A stretch of DNA of 64,000 nucleotides, taken from the NCBI RefSeq assembly GCF_002105155.1, contig NW_019028993.1:558001-622000 (forward strand), given 5' to 3'. A model generated the notes under the pieces. That model was given only the letters and a program-made list of their open reading frames with translations. It ran no database searches and had not been told where the DNA came from. Of this stretch, positions 37,434 through 46,924 are shown piece by piece. How positions within the stretch are numbered: the first letter of the stretch is position 1; every line of letters begins with the position of its first letter. The position numbers and the translations under genes are program-made. Origin of the DNA: Lobosporangium transversale (lineage: Eukaryota > Mortierellomycota > Mortierellomycetes > Mortierellales > Mortierellaceae).

Positions 37434-37905
37434 AGCCTGAGGACGAAGTTCATGTGCACATGCACGTGCTGGAAGGCAGATGTGGCTTGCTCTTCTCTCA
37501 CAGGCTGGGACTTGACATTTTGGCTTAAAAAAATTTCTAAGTCGAAAACACCGCAGGGAAAGGCTCTTTTTTTTTTTTTAAGCAAAGTTTGCAGATCACA
37601 AGAAAATGGCCTACATGTGAAGCATGCTATTGTTTTTCTTGCTCTCATTCACAACCTCATTTATTCATTACGAAATTTACCTCCCATCATTCTCATCTTA
37701 AAAAAAAAAAAGCTCCCTGTGGTGTAAATGACTTGGAAATAAAAAAAAAATAAAAAAAAAGAGCCTTTCCTGTGGTGTGTTCAACTTAGAAATTTTTTAG
37801 ACCTCCAGCCAAAATGTCACGTTTGGTCCCAGAGAAGTGTCTGCAGGAGCATGCCACGTTTGCCTTTCGGCGCGTGCATGTGCACATGAACTTCGCCCTC
37901 AGGCT
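37434..37905. mobile_element. Foldback element (copy 3)
   Basis: Diverged copy of the element at 24313. Here the left arm reads GGGACTTGACATTTTGGCTT, which pairs better with the right arm (AGCCAAAATGTCACGTTTGG) than in the 24-kb copy. This suggests the 24-kb copy lost bases from an originally more perfect foldback. Confidence 0.65.
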
Positions 37906-37990
37906 TGCACAAAACCAATATTATTGAGTCCATTCTTAACGTCCAAATGCCAAGTTTTTTCTTTATTACTCTCAAGCAATGAACTAGACT

Positions 37991-38248
37991 TTATGGGGCA
38001 ACTAATATAATTGCTGGGATATCTACTTGATCATCCTCCTCTTTTTCTTCATTGCCATCTTTTCTTTCTTTGCTGTCATTCTCCCCATCCTTCCTAAAGT
38101 TTGACGCGTCAAGGGTTTTCTCTAAAGCATAATTTTGCTTAGATATCACCAAGAAAGCACTGATACAAAAAATTATTGTTCGCGTCTGAACACTTACAAT
38201 ATCAGTAACAGCTTCTTGTTCTTGGAATGAGGTATTAGACATGCTCAT
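37991..38248 (-). CDS. Small acidic protein, 65 aa, 2 exons
   Basis: Exons 38198-38248 (MSMSNTSFQEQEAVTDI) and 37991-38137 join in frame. Compared with the 25-kb copy, the N-terminus changes by compensating indels that keep the frame, and one residue near the end changes (ILVAP against ILAAP). It lies head to head with CRN4, about 600 bp apart. The product is unknown; the preserved frame and splice sites are the only support. Confidence 0.38.
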   Translation of the reverse strand: MSMSNTSFQEQEAVTDIVSVQTRTIIFCISAFLVISKQNYALEKTLDASNFRKDGENDSKERKDGNEEKEEDDQVDIPAIILVAP

Positions 38249-38625
38249 AGTGGGATGAATGTAAGGTGAAGAGTGGATGTGCACACTTTCGATTGTGTGG
38301 TGAAAACAAGAGAGTTAAAGAGATGAATAGTGTTTGTGTATTTAAATAATACATGTTATGTCACACTTGGGGGCCAATTTAATCTTTAATCGCATGGCGT
38401 CTTGTGCAACAATTTCTCACACACAGCATAGCCCAACCTTGAAATAAAGGAACAAGTTTATCAATTGTCGCTCCTTTCTTTAACTTGCTTCACTTCATTT
38501 TTGCACTCTCCTCTTCCTTTTCTTCCTTTATCCTCTTTTCACTTTTTTCTTATTTCCCCCCAGTTTTGCTCCCTTCACATATCTTCTCCTCTTCCTTTTT
38601 CATTTATTCCAAGCCTTCATTCATT

Positions 38626-38690
38626 GCCTTTCCTTTCCTTTCCTTTCCTTTCCTTTCCTTTCCTTTCCTTTTTTTTTTTTTTTTCTTTTT
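38626..38690. repeat. TCCTT pentanucleotide tract (medium allele)
   Basis: Eight to nine units followed by T-runs in the CRN4 5' flank; the duplicate is at 46696 with one more T. Confidence 0.85.
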
Positions 38691-38853
38691 TTCTTTTTTT
38701 CTTTTCCTCCATCTTCATCTCCACAGCTTACATTGTCACAATTTTGAACCATCCTGCTACTGACTTACCATACTTAACAATTTGATCAAACTTTTCCTGT
38801 TTTCTGTCCTCCGTCCATTTACACCCTTGTTTTTAAACAGTTTTGAAATCACA

Positions 38854-41645
38854 ATGGGAAGCGGAACAACAACACCAAATGGTCCATCTAGACGTGGTTC
38901 GATTGAAAGAGAAAGAGAGGTTGAGAAAGAGCCAACCAACCTAAAGATCTATTGTATTGTTAATGGAGAAGCAACGTCTTTTCCTGTAAATATTCTTTCC
39001 AATCTTTCGGTCGGTGAACTCAAGCAAGCCATCTATTCGCCTGCTAGATTTGGTGATATCCCACCGGAGAAGCTCACTCTCAAGCTCATCCCCGGCGGCA
39101 CAACGAAGAAAGGATTGGAAACATTATCCGAAGAATCGCTTGTAGTGCTCGATGAACTTGAAGAACTCAGCACTTATTTTCCAAAAGGTGCAGCAAAAGG
39201 TCGCATTCACATCATTGTCAAGCTGCCGCCGCCAGGTATGTATTTAGCTCTTGATGGACTGATGGTTATATTTTCAATTGAGGAAGCTTATTTTCTGTCT
39301 CAGCACGGTCACGTGTATCCCTCGCTTTTTTATGTTGTTGAGATGAATTTGAAAAGTCGCCCCCGTGGTGCGTGCGCATGCTCTGACTCTCACTGTTGTC
39401 TGAGAACATAGTTTTCATTTTTATTTTTATTTTTATTTGACCTTTTACATTGATGCATTTGTTAGTTTTTCTGATTGAATCTGTTTCGCGTTTCGCACAC
39501 ATGCTCTGACTCTCCATTAGCTGGCGTTCATATCTCATTGACAGCAATATATTCTTTGATCTGATCAAAATGCTAACATTTCTGCCATTGCTGCGCTCTC
39601 TTATCTTTCTAGAGACATCGGGACAGATTCTCAAGAGAAAAATGGACGAAGGTAATAATTTGTTTTTTGCTGTATAAATAGATTGACTTGATGACTGGCT
39701 ATATGTTATGGTACTAACCAACTGTGTATGTGTACGATGATCATAATTAGATCCACAGTATATTTCACCTTCAAAGAAGATACGCATTGAGGAAGGGTGG
39801 AGAGAATACAGGGCTTCTGATGGCAAAATGGTCACGTTACCACCCTCTTGGATCGCAATGCTAGAGGATTCTAGATACCTTCCAAAACCACGTAATGAGT
39901 TTGAACATCTCAAAGACGATCTGAAGGCTGGTAGTTGGGTCGATATACCATCCCTGGGTCAAGTCCCAAAGGGTTATAGAGTCTCTGAAATTCTCGTCAC
40001 GCACCAAATGCTGGAGCTTTGGAACGAGATGGAAGAAGAACAAAGGTGCGTATACAGACGAGTCTTGTCTGGTCCAATGGGTATTGGCAAGAGCTTTCTC
40101 TCCTATTTTTTGACAGCAAGAGCATATGCTGAAGGATGGCTTACCCTCTACATATCAGATGCGGGTACTTTGGATACTAGTGAGAAAGCGGACTCATATA
40201 TGGAAGTGATCGAGCGTTTCCTTGTGATGAACAAGGATGTTTTAACTGCTGCCGAACTGGAGACGCTTGTATCCGGCTATGGTGTTCAAGGTGGCATATG
40301 GAATACTGCTATCATACGCGTTTTTAACATGCTCATGCAGAAGGAACGGAAGACTCTAACTATTATTGACGAACATGGGAAACTCTTCAGATTCGACAAA
40401 CCAGTACCAGAAAAATTTAAATCTTTAAAACCTCTGATGGACCTTTCCAGTTGGACTGAAGACTTGGCTGGATCTCGTTTGATTCTCACTGGCACAGCGC
40501 ATGCAAAATTCGAATTGGAGATCATGGAATCGAGCTTTAAGGAGGACTTTAAAACAGTGGTATTCGTGGGACCTTTGTTGGATGACGCTTTCAAGAATCT
40601 GTTGAAGCATACTCCCAATCTCCAATCCACGGACTACGAGGATATACGGAGTATCACGAACCTTGTACCACGAGAGCTGATGAACTTGTCAACCTATATT
40701 GAAGAGAATCCAGAGTTACCCATTAAGGAGGCATTCGAGAAGTTTGAAGACTGCCGAAGGTTGGATTTTTCTCACAACATCCAGAACTACTACAAAAGCA
40801 TCGAAAAATCCGAGACGACCCGTACAAATTTTTATAATGGCCTTGCCTCGGCGTTCTTACATGGTTCTGTCGAAGGAGAGTTCAAGTGGGATTTCATAGA
40901 TCTGGGTCTTTTGTTCCGTCTAAGGAGAGATGGAGTAATTTTATTCCGCCCTTTATGCAATACAGCCTTCAGAGCACTTTTGGATCAGTTCAAGACAATG
41001 GGAATGCCAGAAGATCTAAAGAATCGGCTCAAGGCTAATAGGTTCAGTGGAAATGAATTTGAGCAAGCAATTTTTCATGCATTTATTTGCACTAGTATTA
41101 GGCCAATAGTGCTCCCTACAACGAACCTCGTTGGTGATCCTAAGGGCTCGATCGTGTTGGACTTCGATGACTACCGAGTTATAAGCAGGCAACGACATTC
41201 TCTTGGCCCGGGAAAAGATAAATTCTTGGCCCGTGGCTATCCAGGATATCCTCGATTTGACTTTATGGTTGGACCAATATTCATCCAGGTGTCTGTCAGC
41301 GAGTTTGGAGTGCATAACAGAGATTCAAGTGATTTAAGGAAAGCATTTAAGCGACCGTACAAGACACCCAAAGTGGTGTATAATGATAGGAATCAGATTG
41401 AGTGTTACTTGGATGAAATGTATGGTGGAAAGCATAGAGCTGATTTTGGAAAGGATGGATTTATTGTCACCAAAAAAGACCCGACAACAGGTATTGATGA
41501 AGTTGTTCCTGGATTCCGAATCGTCTACATTTGTGGTAGAGATATTAACCTAGGGAATCACCGCCAGCTCGTTACAGAGTTGCCAGATGTAGAACATGTA
41601 AGCTTCAACGACCTCAAAAGCCTATTCTTTGCAAACATTGTTTGA
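38854..41645 (+). CDS. Crinkler effector CRN4 (header a + effector beta), 771 aa, 3 exons
   Basis: Exons 38854-39235, 39613-39651 and 39751-41645. The header is nearly that of CRN1 (GRIHIIVKLPPPG at its end); the effector equals that of CRN3. The ATG near the start of exon 3 in the other copies is ATA here (39781-39783), yet the frame runs on from exon 2. This supports translation from exon 1 rather than from exon 3. Intron 1 has lost the left arm of the hairpin (39341-39362). The motifs are as in CRN3. Confidence 0.8.
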
Positions 41646-42160
41646 TAGTGTTGGATAGTGTTATCAATAAAGGAAGCTTCTACTCCATTCATCTTCTAAC
41701 TTTAAGCGTCATCCTATCAAAGGGTGCCGCGTCGGGTTGTAGATGAGATGAGAGACCAGATTGAGATAAATACGCAGATGCGGCTTGACGACTTTAGATC
41801 TGTTTATATTTATGGGACTTTTAGATCGCCCAAATCATTCTAGAATAGCCAAAAATATCCAGTCTTGCTATTTGTAGAGAATTATTCAGAGGGCGGTAGT
41901 AGGCATAGTGGTAAATGGTGCTTAATTGTTAAATGCACAGTTTGATCTGTAAAAAGAATTTGTAAAGTCGCCTCCATGGTGCGTGCGTATACTCTGACTC
42001 TCACTGTCCTCTCGCGAGGCTTTTTGCTTGAGCTTATTTCGGCTCCCCACTGCTCTATCGCATACAAGTACTTTTATCAAAGCCTCCTATCTAACTATCC
42101 TCTTGTTAGTTTATTGCGTGGATTTTAAATAGCCCCAAGAAGTCCCAAAGGAGCCTAGAA
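41646..42160. other. CRN4 3' flank with a degenerate hairpin half
   Basis: 8070-bp-offset duplicate of 33576-34090; the half hairpin is at about 41950-41982. Confidence 0.5.
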
Positions 42161-42169
42161 GACACAGAA

Positions 42170-44774
42170 GACGAAGATTTAGAAAGTGAGTTTATTCCAT
42201 TCATAGTTTTGATGATTCTTGAGAAAATTTATTTATTCCATACTCACGTCAGTCTCGCTATTCTTATATGCTCAAAGAGCACCTTACGAAGCGCTGTCGT
42301 TCCTTGAAGCGATATATTGCAGTCGATGGCGAACTCGTAGTTTTACCCCAACATATACTGAATTTGAGCGAAAATAACAAGTGTGCACCAGAACCTCGCG
42401 CCGAGTTCCAATCGCTTTTGATGGTGCAGGCTGGGAATCGAATTACTTCAATGGATCTTGGTCAGAACCCAATATTCTTTGCGAGAGGCTATCAAGGTCG
42501 CGAGTTTTTTTATGTCTGAATAGATGATGAAGCTATGGAATGAACTCGAGAACAGTGAGTCGTCTGTCAAGAAATGTTTACGGTCCAATGGGCGTCGGCA
42601 AATCATACATTTCATGGTTCCTTGCGGCCAAGGCATATGCACATGGTTGGCCAGTGCTTTATATTGCGGATGCTAATCAACTTAACAATTGTGACACTAA
42701 TACTGACGCATCACGACTGATCTGTCAACTCTTCTTATCCAACAACAAAGATACTTTGACAGCCTCAGAGCTCGAGGAAATGGTCGAAATTGAAACATCG
42801 GAAAATCTTTTTGTGAGTAGCGCCAGCAGTATCTTGGGTGACCTACTCCAGTCAAGAAGTCAGAAGGCATTATTTGTCGTGGATGAGCATGGTGCATTAT
42901 TTCCAGAAAAATAGTAAGTCTGCGCCCGACAGGTTCCCAGTTTTATGGCCTCTAAAGACTTTCAACTCTTGGAACAATTCAAATAATGCGAGAGTAGTGT
43001 TTAGCAGTACGGTAAGATTTGCAAAGCTCATTCTCAGAGACGCACCACACTATGTCGAGTATGTTGGTCCACTGTCGCCTGATATTTTCAATAAGCTACT
43101 GGATGTGATCATAAATAAGGTCCACCCAACAGCCCGCCAACAATTGAATGAGCTACGAGGCGAGATTCAAAAAGCCACCGGATGTGTGCCACGGGAATTC
43201 AATATTTTTTTTTGGCGACGACATTGAAGGCATTGAGCTCGCGGCTAATGGGATTAAGCAACGACTAAAGGATTATGAGGAGGATCGCAAAGAACAATTC
43301 TTGGAGACTTTGAAGAACTGTTATAGTAAAATTGAACCGATATTCCAACCAATTACTCGTCAAGCTCTAGGAAATAAAATCGGCAAAGGCACTGTTAAGG
43401 ATCTTCTTCGCTCTCAACAGGGATATCTTGACGGCATCTGATCTGGAAAGTCTCCTCGACGCTTCTGAAGTTATAGATTGCTCAATTGCGGCTGGTCGCG
43501 CATTATTCGACCTATTCAAACAGAAGGAGCGCAAAACACTATTCATTATCGACGAACATGGAAAGTTATTCCAAAAAGAGCCGTACGTGCCAGATAAATA
43601 CCTGTTCTTGAACCATCTAAAGGATCTCACTCGATGGGAAGCTGAATCCAAAGGATCTAGAGCGATATTTACAGGAACAGCCCATGCCAAATATGAATTG
43701 GAGATTATGCCAGGCAGTCTTCGAAATACCTTATTGTACTTTGTTGGCCCACTATCCGAGACAGTGTTTTCAAAATGGTTGGAGGTCCACCTGAACCAAC
43801 CCGATATTGTCCAGGATATAATGAGGATTACAAACCGTGTGCCACGAGAGTTTATGTTCCTCATCCGGTCAATTGAGGAAAGACCACTCACAAGAAATAG
43901 CATTGATTCGTATGTAACTGAGAGAACAGGCGAGTTTCACACTGTAGTTTGGACGTACTACAGATCTTGCAGCGATGAATCGAAGAAGAAGTTCGCTAAA
44001 AGCCTTGCAACAGTCTTCCTTGGCAACAACTCGCAGAGTAGTGATTTTGAATGGGATTTCCGTGACCTAGGGCTTATCTATCGTCTCAACAAGAACCGCG
44101 GAGCCATAAACTATGTCTTGTGCCTCCCAGCGCAGAAAGCACTCTTTCAGGCGTTTACAAATATGCCTCATCATGAGCATATCCTGAGGGGAGTTATTCT
44201 TGGAGAGATGAGTGGAGATGATTTCGAGTTGGCACTGCTAGTCCGGCTTTTGACTTTAACCAAGCCAATCGTTCTCAAAGCAACAAACCTTATCGGCGTG
44301 AATCCAACGGAGATTATAGTGGACTTTAAGGATCATGGGACAATCCATCAAGGCATGACTTCTCTTGGACGTGGCTATGGACATGTACTGAGCCATTGTC
44401 ATTCGACTTATCCTCGCTTTGATTTCATACTCGACACAATGTTTATCCAGGTGTCCATAAGTAATTTCCAAGAACACGAGAAGAAACAAATTAAGCAAAT
44501 CCAGAACGCTTTTGATAAGAGAGGTCCCGACGGCAGAAATCAGATTGAAAGCTATTTGGACGAAGTATTTGGAGGTAATCATTCCGCCATAATTGACGAT
44601 GGGCATTTTGTTGTCAAAAAGGATGGAGAGCCAGTAACTGGATTTAAAATAGTTTACATGCGTGGTTCCCCTGGTGCAGCAAACCACACTGGATTAATCA
44701 AGGATTACAAAGATCTTCTTCATGTCAGCTTCGACGAGCTCAAAGAGAAACTTTTTAAAAATATCCCAACTTAG
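42170..44774 (+). pseudogene. Chimeric CRN pseudogene, copy 2
   Basis: Duplicate of 34100-36704 with the same frame breaks and the same out-of-frame junction at about 43379, so the damage predates the 8-kb duplication (or is a shared assembly error). The rear open frame is 43428-44774. Confidence 0.75.
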
Positions 44775-44873
44775 AATTTTCGTCACAGTATACAGTAATA
44801 CATAATATATATAGTTCTTAATCCTATAAAAAGGCTTGTCATAGAAATTTAATAACACGCTAAAATATTAACT

Positions 44874-44923
44874 GGGGCGACTTTGGATTTCATCTCTATA
44901 AAAGAATTTGAAAAGTCGCCCCC
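44874..44923. repeat. 49-bp hairpin element
   Basis: Duplicate of the hairpin at 36804. Confidence 0.9.
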
Positions 44924-44965
44924 ATGGTCCGTGCGCGCCACAGAGAAGGTCCTCACTCACTTGCT

Positions 44966-45480
44966 AAGGCGATTGTTCGATGCCTGTTGGTTTTCCAAAT
45001 CCCCCTTGATTTAATCGTATCTAGCGGAATTGATTAGCCCTGAATAGGTGCTGCCATCCAGAGAGACAACTTCGAATGGACAGGATGTTCAAACCAATAA
45101 AACTTGACTGAAAGTCTGCTAATCCTCAAGCCATGAGGCAAATAATGCCTCTGAACGCTTCAATAGGATTATGGCGAGCTTTTGGGGTGCAGAAAAGACA
45201 AGATTGTTACTTTTGAGCAATGAAGGATATAGGATTTGTTCCTTGGAGGCACACCTTTTTGAAACCACGCTTGTTGCTAGTAAAAACATGGTTCCCGTTT
45301 TCCGCATACTTTCAGCGCTTCCACAATCCAAGGGCTGTGATATAGCCATTAATTGCTACATGTTTGTCGAAGTATTGACACATCCCTTGCAAAAGTTCAG
45401 ATGTATGCTTAGAATATTGTTTAAGGGACGTAGAGTAGTCAATAGCATGTGGCAGTGTTCAGGTGTTCATACAGTATCAG
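44966..45480. mobile_element. TIR element, diverged and right end lost (duplicate)
   Basis: 8070-bp-offset duplicate of the element at 36896. Confidence 0.55.
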
Positions 45481-45503
45481 ATGGGTTCACTAGGCTCGTC
45501 ACC

Positions 45504-45975
45504 AGCCTGAGGACGAAGTTCATGTGCACATGCACGTGCTGGAAGGCAGATGTGGCTTGCTCTTCTCTCACAGGCTGGGACTTGACATTTTGGCTTAAAA
45601 AAATTTCTAAGTCGAAAACACCGCAGGGAAAGGCTCTTTTTTTTTTTTTAAGCAAAGTTTGCAGATCACAAGAAAATGGCCTACATGTGAAGCATGCTAT
45701 TGTTTTTCTTGCTCTCATTCACAACCTCATTTATTCATTACGAAATTTACCTCCCATCATTCTCATCTTAAAAAAAAAAAAGCTCCCTGTGGTGTAAATG
45801 ACTTGGAAATAAAAAAAAAATAAAAAAAAAGAGCCTTTCCTGTGGTGTGTTCAACTTAGAAATTTTTTAGACCTCCAGCCAAAATGTCACGTTTGGTCCC
45901 AGAGAAGTGTCTGCAGGAGCATGCCACGTTTGCCTTTCGGCGCGTGCATGTGCACATGAACTTCGCCCTCAGGCT
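45504..45975. mobile_element. Foldback element (copy 4)
   Basis: 8070-bp-offset duplicate of the element at 37434. Confidence 0.65.
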
Positions 45976-46060
45976 TGCACAAAACCAATATTATTGAGTC
46001 CATTCTTAACGTCCAAATGCCAAGTTTTTTCTTTATTACTCTCAAGCAATGAACTAGACT

Positions 46061-46318
46061 TTATGGGGCAACTAATATAATTGCTGGGATATCTACTTGA
46101 TCATCCTCCTCTTTTTCTTCATTGCCATCTTTTCTTTCTTTGCTGTCATTCTCCCCATCCTTCCTAAAGTTTGACGCGTCAAGGGTTTTCTCTAAAGCAT
46201 AATTTTGCTTAGATATCACCAAGAAAGCACTGATACAAAAAATTATTGTTCGCGTCTGAACACTTACAATATCAGTAACAGCTTCTTGTTCTTGGAATGA
46301 GGTATTAGACATGCTCAT
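46061..46318 (-). CDS. Small acidic protein, 65 aa, 2 exons (duplicate)
   Basis: Exons 46268-46318 and 46061-46207; identical to the 38-kb copy through the tandem duplication. Divergent to CRN5. Confidence 0.35.
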   Translation of the reverse strand: MSMSNTSFQEQEAVTDIVSVQTRTIIFCISAFLVISKQNYALEKTLDASNFRKDGENDSKERKDGNEEKEEDDQVDIPAIILVAP

Positions 46319-46695
46319 AGTGGGATGAATGTAAGGTGAAGAGTGGATGTGCACACTTTCGATTGTGTGGTGAAAACAAGAGAGTTAAAGAGATGAATAG
46401 TGTTTGTGTATTTAAATAATACATGTTATGTCACACTTGGGGGCCAATTTAATCTTTAATCGCATGGCGTCTTGTGCAACAATTTCTCACACACAGCATA
46501 GCCCAACCTTGAAATAAAGGAACAAGTTTATCAATTGTCGCTCCTTTCTTTAACTTGCTTCACTTCATTTTTGCACTCTCCTCTTCCTTTTCTTCCTTTA
46601 TCCTCTTTTCACTTTTTTCTTATTTCCCCCCAGTTTTGCTCCCTTCACATATCTTCTCCTCTTCCTTTTTCATTTATTCCAAGCCTTCATTCATT

Positions 46696-46762
46696 GCCTT
46701 TCCTTTCCTTTCCTTTCCTTTCCTTTCCTTTCCTTTCCTTTTTTTTTTTTTTTTTCTTTTTT
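46696..46762. repeat. TCCTT pentanucleotide tract upstream of CRN5
   Basis: Duplicate of the 38626 tract; the following T-run is one base longer. Confidence 0.85.
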
Positions 46763-46924
46763 TCTTTTTTTCTTTTCCTCCATCTTCATCTCCACAGCTT
46801 ACATTGTCACAATTTTGAACCATCCTGCTACTGACTTACCATACTTAACAATTTGATCAAACTTTTCCTGTTTTCTGTCCTCCGTCCATTTACACCCTTG
46901 TTTTTAAACAGTTTTGAAATCACA

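Larger units (their letters stand above)
31713..39345. repeat. 8.07-kb tandem duplication, copy 1 (partner 39783-47416)
   Basis: Sequence from 31713 to about 39345 recurs at +8070 (+8071 after a one-T length difference near 46741). I noticed only one substitution (AATCGACTC to AATCGGCTC near 33000/41030) while comparing. The unit carries effector beta, the chimeric pseudogene, the intergenic module and header a. Upstream of 31713 the two copies are homologous but visibly diverged. Confidence 0.9.

Noticed and set aside
37101-37727. 208-aa plus-strand frame across the TIR and foldback elements (duplicate at 45171-45797)
   Set aside because: It spans two non-coding repeats, and the related copies at 24 and 29 kb break the frame.
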